DNA of 55,838 nucleotides from Clostridia bacterium (GTDB lineage Bacteria; Bacillota; Clostridia; TANB77; CAG-508): assembly GCA_900754085.1 (NCBI GenBank), contig CAAEBO010000021.1, positions 1 through 55,838 on the forward strand. Reading direction: 5' to 3'. A program made the position numbers and the translations under genes. How positions within the stretch are numbered: the stretch's first letter is position 1; every line of letters starts with the position of its first letter. The notes beneath the pieces were generated by a model, which was not told the origin of the DNA, did no database searches, and saw nothing but the letters and a program-made list of their open reading frames with translations. Of this stretch, positions 8,543-16,979 are shown piece after piece.

Positions 8543-9803
8543 TAATTTCACCTTCTTTTACATATATGTTTGCACCTAATTTTCGCAATTTTTCATCTAA
8601 ATTTTCATACCCACGTAATATATACCCTATATTAGATATAATAGTTTTTCCTTTAGCATTTAATGCTGCCAATACTAATGCCGCTCCTCCTCTTAAATCT
8701 GTTGCCTCAACCTTTGCAGGATTATATCTTTTTATTCCTTTTATTATTGCTGCTTTTCCCTCTATAGTTGCTTTTGCTCCCATTCTTTTAAGCTCTGATA
8801 AATACTTATATCTATTTTCAAAAATATTTTCTACTATTATAGATGTTCCCTTAGCAATTCCTAATACACTTGATAGTATTGGTTGCATATCTGTTGGAAA
8901 TCCTGGGTGTGGCATAGTTTTTAAATTACAGGCTTTTAATTTATTCTTTGCCATTAAATTAATTTCATTGTCTTTTAACTTTATAGAACATCCCATTTCT
9001 TCTAGTTTATAAACTACTGGTAAAATATGTTCTACTTTTACATTTTTTATATTAATATTTCCATTTGTAATTGCTGCTGAACATAATAAAGTTCCTATTT
9101 CTATTCTATCTGGCATTATTTCATATTCCATATTTGTTTCTATTTCATTTCTTCCGATTATTTTTATATTATTAGTTCCAGCTCCTGAAACACATCCTCC
9201 AAGTTTATTTATAAAATTTTGTAAGTCTACTATTTCTGGTTCCATTGCAGCATTTTTTATATTTACAACTTTATTTGAAAGAGTTGCAGCTAATATTATA
9301 TTCTCTGTAGCGCCTACACTTGGAAAATCTAGTGTTATCGTTCCGTCTTCCATATTTAAAGAATCACACAATATTTCACCATTTTCTTCTTTTATGTCTA
9401 TTCCTAAACTCTTATATGCTTTTATATGAAGATCTATTGGTCTTGCTCCAATATCACATCCACCAGGATATGAAAAAATAGCTTTTTTGGTTCTACTTAA
9501 TATCGCTCCTGCAAGTATTACAGATGATCTCATTTGTCTCATCAATTCATCTGGTATTTCATAGTTATTTATAACCCTCGAATCTATTATAACTTCATTT
9601 TTATTGCATTCTACTTTACATCCTAATAATTCCATAATTTCGAACATAATCTTAGTATCGTGAATGTTAGGAACATTTTTTAACTTCGTAATTCCTTTAT
9701 TTAATATTGTGGCTGCCAATATTGGAAGTGATGAATTTTTAGAACCTGAAGAACTTATGCTTCCTTCTATCCTCTCTCCACCATTTACTATGTAACTTTG
9801 CAT
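8520..9803 (-). CDS. murA: UDP-N-acetylglucosamine 1-carboxyvinyltransferase MurA
   Basis: Catalyses the first committed step of peptidoglycan synthesis, transfer of enolpyruvate from PEP to UDP-GlcNAc, in the cytoplasm. 427 residues, normal length. Seen: 'INGGxRIEGSISSSGSKNSSLPILAA' start motif (in pieces), 'RQMRSSVILAGAILSR', 'PGGCDIGARPIDLHI', where the Cys of the GGC motif is the catalytic, fosfomycin-sensitive residue, and 'RGGAALVLAALNAKG'. The ATG at 9803 follows AAAGGTGG. It heads the run murA-ftsQ-DUF881-DUF881-sbp. Confidence 0.96.
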   Translation of the reverse strand: MQSYIVNGGERIEGSISSSGSKNSSLPILAATILNKGITKLKNVPNIHDTKIMFEIMELLGCKVECNKNEVIIDSRVINNYEIPDELMRQMRSSVILAGAILSRTKKAIFSYPGGCDIGARPIDLHIKAYKSLGIDIKEENGEILCDSLNMEDGTITLDFPSVGATENIILAATLSNKVVNIKNAAMEPEIVDLQNFINKLGGCVSGAGTNNIKIIGRNEIETNMEYEIMPDRIEIGTLLCSAAITNGNINIKNVKVEHILPVVYKLEEMGCSIKLKDNEINLMAKNKLKACNLKTMPHPGFPTDMQPILSSVLGIAKGTSIIVENIFENRYKYLSELKRMGAKATIEGKAAIIKGIKRYNPAKVEATDLRGGAALVLAALNAKGKTIISNIGYILRGYENLDEKLRKLGANIYVKEGEIIEKEKRE

Positions 9804-9947
9804 AATATATACCACCTTTCATAATGCTTTTGCTATATATTATGTTTTCTAATTATAAAAGGTGTATTTGCGTTTAACTACTCTTTTTGTGATTTTCGTT
9901 TTTACATAACTACTATATTAAGTTATTCATTCAAATCCAAGTAAATT

Positions 9948-11141
9948 TTAGCACTCACAATTTTTGGCAATTTCTTTTCCAAAATTTATACATTCTACAA
10001 TATTTTCTTCTGTAGGTGTCCACATACATCTTAATCCATCATTTATAATATTAAACCCAGACTTTTTAAGCTCTTCATTTAATAGTTTTACTGCTTCACC
10101 ACTCCATCCATAGCTTCCAAAAGCTACAGCTTTCTTAGTTTTTAATTTTAAGCCTTTTATCATCTCTACTATTCCTGCTATAGAATATAAATATCCATTA
10201 TTTACAGTAGGTGAACCAACCAATATTGCTTTAGATTTAAAAACTTCAGCTAAAATTTCTGTTTTATCTGACTTTGCTGTATTTATTATTTTTACTTCTG
10301 TTTTAGAATCTTCTTCTTTTATTCCTTTTGCAATAAACTCTGCCATCTTTCTTGTATCATTCCACATTGTATCATATAAAATAGTAATTTGATCTTCCTT
10401 GTAATTATCTGCCCATGTATAATATCTATTTATTATATCTTCTGGAGATTTTCTCCAAATAAGACCATGACTTGGGCATATCATATTAATTGGAATATTC
10501 ATTTTCTTAATTTCATTTATTTTATTTTTTACCATCATACCAAATGGCGCAACAATATTCGCATAATATTTTATTGCTTCATTATTTAGAATGCACTGGC
10601 TTACTTCATCTGCATACAAATATTCTGAAGCAATATGTTGACCAAATGCATCATTACTAAATAATATATTTTCCTTATCCATATAAGTAAACATTGTATC
10701 TGGCCAATGAAGCATTGGAGCTTCTATAAAAGTTAATGTATGTTTACCAATATTTAATGTTTCACCTGTTTTTACAGTTACAAAATTCCAATCTTCATGG
10801 TATTGACCTTTTATAGATTTCACACCATTTGCAGTACAATAAATTGGTGTATTTGGTATTTCTTTCATAAGTTTTGGTAAACTACCACTATGATCAACTT
10901 CTCCATGGTTTGCAATAATATAATCTATTTTATTTAAATCAATTTCTTTTTTTAGGTTCTCAACAAATTCTTCATCAAAAGGCTTCCAAGCTGTATCAAT
11001 TAAAACAGTTTTCTCATCTTCTATTAAGTAACTATTATATGAAGATCCGTTTATCGTATTATACTCTTCACCGTGGAATTTTTTTAATTCCCAGTCTGTT
11101 TTCCCAACCCATTTTACATATTCATTAATCTGTTTTGCCAT
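9948..11141 (-). CDS. FprA-family A-type flavo-diiron protein
   Basis: Cytoplasmic flavo-diiron protein, 397 residues, that reduces O2 to water and/or NO in anaerobes. The N-terminal metallo-beta-lactamase-like domain carries the diiron ligands HGEVDHSG (79-86) and further His/Asp residues around 'APMLHWPDTMFTY' and 'CPSHGLIW'. The C-terminal flavodoxin domain begins about residue 255 ('ILYDTMWNDTRKMAEFIAKG') and holds FMN ('GSPTVNNGYLYSI', 'GSYGWSGEAVKLL'). No rubredoxin domain is fused, so an external rubredoxin is expected. It lies just downstream of a patatin gene. Confidence 0.93.
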   Translation of the reverse strand: MAKQINEYVKWVGKTDWELKKFHGEEYNTINGSSYNSYLIEDEKTVLIDTAWKPFDEEFVENLKKEIDLNKIDYIIANHGEVDHSGSLPKLMKEIPNTPIYCTANGVKSIKGQYHEDWNFVTVKTGETLNIGKHTLTFIEAPMLHWPDTMFTYMDKENILFSNDAFGQHIASEYLYADEVSQCILNNEAIKYYANIVAPFGMMVKNKINEIKKMNIPINMICPSHGLIWRKSPEDIINRYYTWADNYKEDQITILYDTMWNDTRKMAEFIAKGIKEEDSKTEVKIINTAKSDKTEILAEVFKSKAILVGSPTVNNGYLYSIAGIVEMIKGLKLKTKKAVAFGSYGWSGEAVKLLNEELKKSGFNIINDGLRCMWTPTEENIVECINFGKEIAKNCEC

Positions 11142-11142
11142 T

Positions 11143-11985
11143 CTAGTCCTCCTTATATATTATTTTCTTTATATTATTTATTTCTTTTTTTGCTTGCAAA
11201 TATCCATATTTATAGCATTTGTTTGTTTGTTTAAAATCGAATGGGTTAACATCTTGTGTATCTATTTCTATAACATAGTCTGCTTTTTTTACTGCTTCAC
11301 TTTCTATTTTAGAAAACATTATATCTATTGATTTATTTAATGTTGACCTTATTCCAACTGTTCTAGAAGTTTTATTAAGTTTGAATTTTACAGCAACAAC
11401 TTTATCTGCACCTATTGTTCTTGTTTCTTCCACAGGAATATTATCCAGTATTCCACCATCTACAAATTTATGTTTATTATAAATACATGGCGCAAAAATT
11501 GCAGGATATGATGAACTTGCTCTTACAGCAATCGAAATATCTGCCTTGTTTAGATATTTCTCATTTATTTTTTCCATATTCGTAAATACATATTTTTCCG
11601 AATCTTTTAAGTCTACTGCAGGTATTGCAATAGGAATTTTTAAATCTTGCATTTTTTTAACATTTTTATACTTTCCTGCCTCTTCTATTGCAAATGCAAT
11701 ATTCTCTCCAGAATATAGTCCACCAGCCCTTATACTTAATAGTTTTTTCCCTTTTGAATCTGTATACATTGTACTATTTTTAAATATCATTTTTGAAAAA
11801 TAATTAAATAATTTTAACATTTCGCTTGGCGTATATTCCATTGCATAAAGAGATGCTACAATACTCCCTATACTTGTACCACTTATAACATCTATCCCTA
11901 TATTTTCTTCTTTAAAAGCTTGCATTACACCTATATGTGCTGCACCTTTTATTCCTCCTCCTGAAAGAGCTAATCCTAGCTTCAT
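11143..11985 (-). CDS. Patatin-like phospholipase family protein
   Basis: A 280-residue acyl hydrolase of the bacterial patatin type (RssA/YlbK-like). The oxyanion hole 'SGGGIKGAAHIG' (about 8-19), the nucleophile elbow GTSIG with Ser38, and the catalytic Asp in 'FVDGGILDNIPV' are all present, so the Ser-Asp dyad is intact. No signal peptide is visible, so it should act in the cytoplasm or at the inner membrane face. It ends one base before the flavo-diiron start region, suggesting co-transcription. Confidence 0.9.
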   Translation of the reverse strand: MKLGLALSGGGIKGAAHIGVMQAFKEENIGIDVISGTSIGSIVASLYAMEYTPSEMLKLFNYFSKMIFKNSTMYTDSKGKKLLSIRAGGLYSGENIAFAIEEAGKYKNVKKMQDLKIPIAIPAVDLKDSEKYVFTNMEKINEKYLNKADISIAVRASSSYPAIFAPCIYNKHKFVDGGILDNIPVEETRTIGADKVVAVKFKLNKTSRTVGIRSTLNKSIDIMFSKIESEAVKKADYVIEIDTQDVNPFDFKQTNKCYKYGYLQAKKEINNIKKIIYKED

Positions 11986-12094
11986 AAAATCACCACCATT
12001 TATATGTTAGAGTTCGTAATTTTGTACATTTTTTATTTAAAGTTTCTTTATTACAAAATTATTATTTATACTTTTCTATATTATCATTTCTTCC

Positions 12095-14005
12095 TTACAT
12101 TTTTATAACCAATTTATCAAATTTTGATTTTATATATTTTTCTAATTTCATTGTAAATTCTTCTGATTTAATTTCTTTTTTTGCAACTAACTCTAAACCT
12201 TTTTCCCAACTTGCTGTTAATTTTGGATTTAGCATATCTGGCATAGAAAAATGTACTATCTCATATATTGATTCACCTTTATTTGTAGGTGTTATTATCT
12301 GAGTTTTGCTATTGATTGCTATATAGTTTATTTTCTCTAATTTTTTAATTATTTCCGCTCTTGTTGCACTTGTTCCTATACCTGCACCTTTTATTTGCTC
12401 TCTAAGTTCTTCATCTTCAATTAATTTTCCTGCGTTTTCCATTGCAAGTATTATTGAACCTGAATTGTATCTTGAAGGTGGAGAAGTTTCAGCGTCCTTC
12501 GTTTCAAAATTCTGAACATCTATCTTTTCATTCTTTTTTAATGTTGTTAATATTGTTATATCACTTTCTTCAGAGTTCTTTGCTTTATTAGGCTTTAAAA
12601 TTTCTAAATACCCTTCTTTTGTACAAACTTTTCCATTTGCAAAAAAAGATTCATTTTCGATATCTATAGTTACAGAAACCTTACTATATTCTGCTGGTGG
12701 ATAAAATATTGCCAAAAATCTCTTTACAATTAATTCATAAATGTCTTTTTGTAATTTTGGTAATTTATCATAATTTTCATATCCTTGACCAGTTGGAATT
12801 ATTGCATAATGGTCTGTTATTTTACTATCATTTACATATTTAGTTTTTATTAAATTTGTAGAATATTTTTCATTAATCATTTTTTGTAAGAAGTTTTGAA
12901 TTTCTTCGTTTTTAAAACCTTTTGTAATTCCATTTAAGTTTTTAGTAATTTCTTTTGCAACTGCAGTAGAAAGGACTCTTGCATCCGTTCTTGGGTATGT
13001 TACTAGTTTATTTTCGTATAAATTTTGAATAATTTCTAATGTTTCATCTGGCTTTATTTTAAATCTTTTAGTACATTCATTTTGAATTTCTGCCAAATTA
13101 AATAATAATGGTGGATTCTCTTTTTGTTTACTCTTTTTTACTTCTTTTATAATTGCTTCCTTTTCTTTTAATGATAATATAAATTGTTTAGCATCTTCTA
13201 TTTTTTTAAAACCATTATCATTATATAATTTATTTGAATTATACAATTTAGATTTTTCTGTTACTTTCCATTCTGCATCAAAGTTGGATTCTTCATTCCC
13301 AAATTTTCCTACAATTTTATAATATTTTGTTTTAACAAAGTTTCTTATTTCTCTTTCCCTTTCTACTACCATACCAAGTACACATGTCATTACTCTACCA
13401 ACAGAAATAGAAGCTTTTTCTTCATTTATTTCTTTCGCTAACCTTCTCCCATAAATAATAGAAAGTAGTCTTGAAAAATTTATACCTATTAAATAATCTT
13501 CTTTCGCTCTTAAATATGCTGCATCTGACAAACTGTCATATTCTGATAAATCCTTTGCATTTTTTATTCCTTTTATAACTTCCTCTTCTGTTTGTGAATC
13601 TATCCACACTCTCTTTTTTAACTTCCCTTTTGGAGCTATCATTTGATCAACTAACCTATATATATATTCTCCTTCTCTCCCAGAGTCAGTGCTTACATAT
13701 ATTGTTTTTACCTCTTCTCTATTTAAGAGGTCTTTTATTATATTAAACTGCTTTTGTACATTTGGAATTACTTCATATTTCCATTCTTTGGGTATGAATG
13801 GTAGTGTTTCCAATCTCCAAAATTTCAATTTTTCATCATATTTTTCTGGATAACTCATAGTTACTAGGTGCCCTACACACCAAGTTATTATCCATTCTTC
13901 ACTTTCTAAATATCCATCTTTTCTAGTTGTGTTTATTTTTAATGCTTTTGCCATTTGCATAGCTACAGAAGGCTTTTCTGTTATTAATATATTTTTATCC
14001 ATCAT
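12095..14005 (-). CDS. topB: DNA topoisomerase III
   Basis: Type IA topoisomerase, 636 residues. The TOPRIM domain is at the N-terminus ('ILITEKPSVAMQMAKAL', 'STDSGREGEYIYRLV', with the acidic D-S-G-R-E-G-E metal site). The catalytic tyrosine lies in 'LVTYPRTDARVL', about residue 340. 'EDEELREQIKGAGIGTSATRAEIIKKL' (in pieces) is the typical motif near the end of the core. No zinc-finger tail is present, as usual for TopB of Firmicutes; the topA gene at 41493-43481 is a separate enzyme. Confidence 0.93.
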   Translation of the reverse strand: MMDKNILITEKPSVAMQMAKALKINTTRKDGYLESEEWIITWCVGHLVTMSYPEKYDEKLKFWRLETLPFIPKEWKYEVIPNVQKQFNIIKDLLNREEVKTIYVSTDSGREGEYIYRLVDQMIAPKGKLKKRVWIDSQTEEEVIKGIKNAKDLSEYDSLSDAAYLRAKEDYLIGINFSRLLSIIYGRRLAKEINEEKASISVGRVMTCVLGMVVEREREIRNFVKTKYYKIVGKFGNEESNFDAEWKVTEKSKLYNSNKLYNDNGFKKIEDAKQFILSLKEKEAIIKEVKKSKQKENPPLLFNLAEIQNECTKRFKIKPDETLEIIQNLYENKLVTYPRTDARVLSTAVAKEITKNLNGITKGFKNEEIQNFLQKMINEKYSTNLIKTKYVNDSKITDHYAIIPTGQGYENYDKLPKLQKDIYELIVKRFLAIFYPPAEYSKVSVTIDIENESFFANGKVCTKEGYLEILKPNKAKNSEESDITILTTLKKNEKIDVQNFETKDAETSPPSRYNSGSIILAMENAGKLIEDEELREQIKGAGIGTSATRAEIIKKLEKINYIAINSKTQIITPTNKGESIYEIVHFSMPDMLNPKLTASWEKGLELVAKKEIKSEEFTMKLEKYIKSKFDKLVIKM

Positions 14006-14149
14006 GTTCTCCTTATTGCTGTTTAATTATATAGTATTTGCCATAAAATTACAATGACTAAAATGTGATTTATTAGTTACTATTACAGTATTTGTTTTTA
14101 TAGCAAATGACCAATAAAAAATTCTCCTACTAGATTTTTTCCATAGAAA

Positions 14150-14188
14150 AGAAACAGACCATCAGCGATCTGCTAACAGTCTGTTTCT
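14150..14188 (-). terminator. Terminator of the 240-residue unknown gene
   Basis: AGAAACAGAC (14150-14159) pairs with GTCTGTTTCT (14179-14188); a second small hairpin AGCAGATCGCT sits in the loop. On the minus strand a T-rich run follows the stem. Confidence 0.8.
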
Positions 14189-14192
14189 CTTT

Positions 14193-14915
14193 TTAAATGA
14201 GCATATCCTCTTTTATAATGTTGATGACCTTTCTTCCATCTTTAGTTGTAATTCGTTGTACTCCTCTTTGCTTTGTTTTAATATCTTTTACTGTAAACAT
14301 ATCTGGTTCAGTTATTACTGCTTCATTCGGACTATATGCTTGAAGCACATAATCTACATTTTTGATTCTTCTGTTCCCCATCAGTTCTTTAAATTTTACT
14401 GTAAATTTCTCTTTAACAGTAGGATTGCTTGAAGTACAAATATCCCCTTTTCTTAGTCTACAACCTTCAAAGATTATGAAATCATCTTCTTCTAAGATAA
14501 TTTCTTCTTTTCTATACTCTGAAATTTTTTTGTATCCTATTCCTGCAGGTTCAGGGCCATTGTTATTACCTTTTGGAACTACATAACCAATCTTTCCATT
14601 TGTTGTAATAACATAAGTATAATCTCCATTCTTTCCTATCTGAAGAAATTCCAGCGTAGTCAAACCTTTATACAACTTAAAAATTTGCTGACCATCTTTT
14701 AACTCAGATACATAAACTGCAATTGGCATATTATAGTATCTTTTCTGCGTCTTGAAGTTTTCATCTGCAAATAATAAAAAATCCGCAGTTTTTACTTCAA
14801 AACAAGTTGCGTGTTTCACAAACCAATTCTCATATTCCCTCACTGTTGGTTTTGTCAAGTTGATTAAATTGATCTGCTGTTTTGGAGTAGTTACCCCCAT
14901 ATTTGTCCGATTCAT
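14193..14915 (-). CDS. Unknown protein, 240 residues, paralogous to the 15173-15685 gene
   Basis: I do not recognise this family. No signal peptide or membrane segment is visible, so it is probably cytoplasmic and mostly beta-strand. A C-terminal block 'DDFIIFEGCRLRKGDICTSS' recurs in the other unknown gene as 'DAFLMFTGRKLKPGDFCFEK', showing the two are diverged copies of one domain; both end with a short strand region ('VKNVDYVLQ'-like and 'GNLYQI'). It has its own promoter and terminator. The third codon is CGG, absent from nearly all core genes here, which suggests different origin. The ATG follows AAGGGAGAA. Confidence 0.7.
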   Translation of the reverse strand: MNRTNMGVTTPKQQINLINLTKPTVREYENWFVKHATCFEVKTADFLLFADENFKTQKRYYNMPIAVYVSELKDGQQIFKLYKGLTTLEFLQIGKNGDYTYVITTNGKIGYVVPKGNNNGPEPAGIGYKKISEYRKEEIILEEDDFIIFEGCRLRKGDICTSSNPTVKEKFTVKFKELMGNRRIKNVDYVLQAYSPNEAVITEPDMFTVKDIKTKQRGVQRITTKDGRKVINIIKEDMLI

Positions 14916-14966
14916 AGTATTCTCCCTTCTCTTTTTATGAATCTAAAACTAGTATGCTACATTATA

Positions 14967-14996
14967 ATTATATCATACTTTACATAATTTTAGCAA
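14967..14996 (-). promoter_or_regulatory. Promoter of the 240-residue unknown gene
   Basis: TTGCTA (14991-14996), an 18-base spacer, then TATAAT (14967-14972) on the minus strand. The spacer contains AAATTATGTAAA, the same 12 bases found in the promoter at 15722-15750. Confidence 0.65.
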
Positions 14997-15034
14997 ATAT
15001 TTTTTATTTTCATTAACTATTCATTCATTTATAT

Positions 15035-15115
15035 CTACAATATATTATTTATTTTTAAGATTATACAAATTGCAGACAATATAATTCCAATAATACCTAC
15101 AATACTAAAAACCAT
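15035..15115 (-). CDS. Possible 26-residue hydrophobic peptide
   Basis: The minus strand encodes MVFSIVGIIGIILSAICIIL followed by KINNIL and TAG: a single predicted membrane helix. AAGGAG and GAGG lie just upstream. It sits between the terminator of the 170-residue gene and the promoter of the 240-residue gene. Small single-helix peptides like this include type I toxins and membrane regulators, but there is no direct evidence for either; it may also be chance in AT-rich DNA. Confidence 0.35.
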   Translation of the reverse strand: MVFSIVGIIGIILSAICIILKINNIL

Positions 15116-15145
15116 TTCCTCTTTCTTATCTCCTTTTTTATTTTA

Positions 15146-15168
15146 GAAAAAGCGCCTTACAAGGCGCT
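15146..15168 (-). terminator. Terminator of the 170-residue unknown gene
   Basis: AGCGCCTT (15151-15158) and AAGGCGCT (15161-15168) form a GC-rich stem with a run of T on the minus-strand side, four bases after the stop codon. Confidence 0.9.
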
Positions 15169-15172
15169 CGTT

Positions 15173-15685
15173 CTAGATATTATACCCCCAGGTTCCATCT
15201 TCGTCTGTTATAATTTGGTACAAATTTCCTACACCTTTTATCACAGTTTTTACATTAATAGGCATCTCTACCAACTCCCCATTAATTAAGATCTTCTCAA
15301 AACAGAAGTCTCCAGGTTTCAATTTTCTTCCTGTAAACATTAAAAAAGCATCTTTCTTTATATGTATTACAGTCTTATTTATAGAAGATAACTCCTCTGT
15401 TTCCTCTACTCCTGTAATGGGGACATCCTCTTTTGGAACACTATAAGAAGATGTTAATTCATCTTTCTTTTCAATTACAATATCATATGTAGCTTTATTA
15501 CCACATATTTTTGCACTGAAAGTAACAAATTTTCCATCTCCTTCACATATTTCGCTTAAATAAGTGGCTAGGCCTTCTTTATCTAATTGTATACGTTCAA
15601 GAGATGAGTTGGATTTGGAAAGTTCTTCCCGACCTTGATGTTTTTTGAAAAGAATTCCGTCATTCTTTACAAAGATTTCTCTCAT
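15173..15685 (-). CDS. Unknown protein, 170 residues, paralogous to the 14193-14915 gene
   Basis: Not recognised. Its second half carries the block 'DAFLMFTGRKLKPGDFCFEK', equivalent to the block in the 240-residue neighbour. No membrane segment or signal peptide is seen. The ATG at 15685 (MREIFVKNDG) follows GGGAGGAA by six bases; a longer reading to 15712 would start before that ribosome site. It has a promoter, a terminator and an in-frame CGG codon (15629-15631, Gly-Arg-Glu). The 240-residue gene may be an older duplicate with a larger N-terminal part. Function unknown. Confidence 0.7.
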   Translation of the reverse strand: MREIFVKNDGILFKKHQGREELSKSNSSLERIQLDKEGLATYLSEICEGDGKFVTFSAKICGNKATYDIVIEKKDELTSSYSVPKEDVPITGVEETEELSSINKTVIHIKKDAFLMFTGRKLKPGDFCFEKILINGELVEMPINVKTVIKGVGNLYQIITDEDGTWGYNI

Positions 15686-15721
15686 TCTGTATTCCTCCCT
15701 TAGCAACTTCATATAATAACT

Positions 15722-15750
15722 ATTATACTAGTTTTACATAATTTATTCAA
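15722..15750 (-). promoter_or_regulatory. Promoter of the 170-residue unknown gene
   Basis: TTGAAT (15745-15750), 17 bases, TATAAT (15722-15727) on the minus strand. The spacer shares AAATTATGTAAA with the promoter at 14967-14996. Confidence 0.75.
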
Positions 15751-15801
15751 CTATTTATTGGATAATCTTACCTGTTTTTATTATTTTATTCCCCAAACCC
15801 C

Positions 15802-15830
15802 TTGACTTTTTAGCCTTATTGTAATAAAAT
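15802..15830 (+). promoter_or_regulatory. Promoter of rplM-rpsI
   Basis: TTGACT (15802-15807), 17 bases, TAAAAT (15825-15830). It gives a leader of about 120 nt before rplM. Confidence 0.6.
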
Positions 15831-15958
15831 TATTATGCTAAATTTATAGTTTAGTTAAAATAGTAAATAAGTAATAATTATATAAGCCTCTCCCCGGTAG
15901 TTTATATATTTAAAACTTATTATATAAATTAAAAATTTGAATGGAGGGTAATTTTACC
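15831..15958 (+). promoter_or_regulatory. rplM 5' leader, possible ribosomal-protein autoregulatory RNA
   Basis: The leader holds a GC-rich island (CCTCTCCCCGG, about 15888-15898) in AT-rich sequence flanked by partly complementary TTATATAAG-like and CTTATTATATAA segments. L13 leaders that bind the ribosomal protein are known in Firmicutes, but I cannot confirm the fold match here. Confidence 0.35.
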
Positions 15959-16393
15959 ATGAATAATACTACATACAGTGTAAAAGGAAATGAAATTGAA
16001 AGTAAATGGTATATTTTAGATGCAGCAAATAAACCAGTTGGTAGAGTTGCAACAGAGGCTGCTAGATTATTAAGAGGAAAACATAAACCAACTTATACAC
16101 CAAACTTAGATGTTGGTGACCATGTAATTATAATAAATTGTTCAGAAGCAACATTTACAGGAAAAAAATTAGATCAAAAATTTTATAGACGTCACTCTGG
16201 ATACATTGGAGGTTTAAAAGAAACTTCAGCAAGAGTTATGATGGCTAATAAACCAGAACAAGCAATGATGATTGCTGTAAAAGGAATGCTTCCTCATAAT
16301 TCATTAGGAAGAAAAATGTTAAAGAAATTAAGAGTATATGCTGGTAATGAACATGAAAACATGGCTCAAAAACCAGAAATGTGGAATTTCTAA
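15959..16393 (+). CDS. rplM: 50S ribosomal protein L13
   Basis: Large-subunit ribosomal protein, 144 residues. 'KWYILDAANKPVGRVATEAARLLRGKHKPTYTP' (in pieces) and 'GDHVIIINCSEATFTGKK' are standard L13 sequence, as is 'MLPHNSLGRKMLKKLRVYAG'. The ATG at 15959 is nine bases after GGAGGG; an in-frame ATG at 15941 overlaps that ribosome site and would add six non-conserved residues. It is followed 49 bp later by rpsI, the usual pair. Confidence 0.98.
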   Translation: MNNTTYSVKGNEIESKWYILDAANKPVGRVATEAARLLRGKHKPTYTPNLDVGDHVIIINCSEATFTGKKLDQKFYRRHSGYIGGLKETSARVMMANKPEQAMMIAVKGMLPHNSLGRKMLKKLRVYAGNEHENMAQKPEMWNF

Positions 16394-16442
16394 TATATAA
16401 TTACAGGGTATATCCCTTAAAAGATTAAGGAGGAATTTTTAA

Positions 16443-16847
16443 ATGGCAAAGGCAGGAGAAAAAATAATGTTCTATGGAACAGGTAGAAGAAAAAATGCAA
16501 TAGCTAGAGTTAGATTAGTTGAAGGAAAAGGAAATATAACAGTAAACGGAAAAAATTTAGATGAATATTTTGGTTTAGAAACTTTAAAATATATTGTAAA
16601 ACAACCTTTAAATGTAACAAATACATTAGACAAATTCGATGTTATTTGTAAAGTTCAAGGTGGTGGATTTACAGGTCAAGCAGGAGCTATCAGACATGGA
16701 TTAGCAAGAGCTTTAAATGAAGCTAACTCAGAATACAGACCAGCTTTAAAATCAAACGGTTTCTTAACAAGAGATCCTCGTATGAAAGAAAGAAAAAAAT
16801 ACGGTCTTAAAAAAGCTAGAAAAGCTCCTCAATTCTCAAAAAGATAG
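16443..16847 (+). CDS. rpsI: 30S ribosomal protein S9
   Basis: Small-subunit ribosomal protein, 134 residues. 'YGTGRRKNAIARVRLVEGKG', 'VQGGGFTGQAGAIRHGLARAL' and the basic tail 'KKARKAPQFSKR' that reaches the ribosomal P site are present. ATG follows AAGGAGGAA. It ends just before a strong terminator. Confidence 0.98.
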   Translation: MAKAGEKIMFYGTGRRKNAIARVRLVEGKGNITVNGKNLDEYFGLETLKYIVKQPLNVTNTLDKFDVICKVQGGGFTGQAGAIRHGLARALNEANSEYRPALKSNGFLTRDPRMKERKKYGLKKARKAPQFSKR

Positions 16848-16870
16848 AACGAGCTTATATGCTATACAAA

Positions 16871-16901
16871 ACACAGAAGTTTATACTTCTGTGTTTTTTT
16901 A
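16871..16901 (+). terminator. Terminator of rplM-rpsI
   Basis: ACACAGAAG (16871-16879) pairs with CTTCTGTGT (16886-16894), followed by seven T. Confidence 0.92.
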
Positions 16902-16979
16902 TTATCTTATAAAATTTTATTGACATTTTTATTCTTTTATTTATATAATCGTTTTAATAAATTCGAAAGGAGTAATATT

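Noticed and set aside
14193..15685. CGG decoded as Trp or Gln, as in some other Firmicutes
   Set aside because: The accessory CGG positions are not in conserved columns I can judge, and the two core sites need a frameshift rather than a substitution; the sequence gives no support for a particular reassignment.
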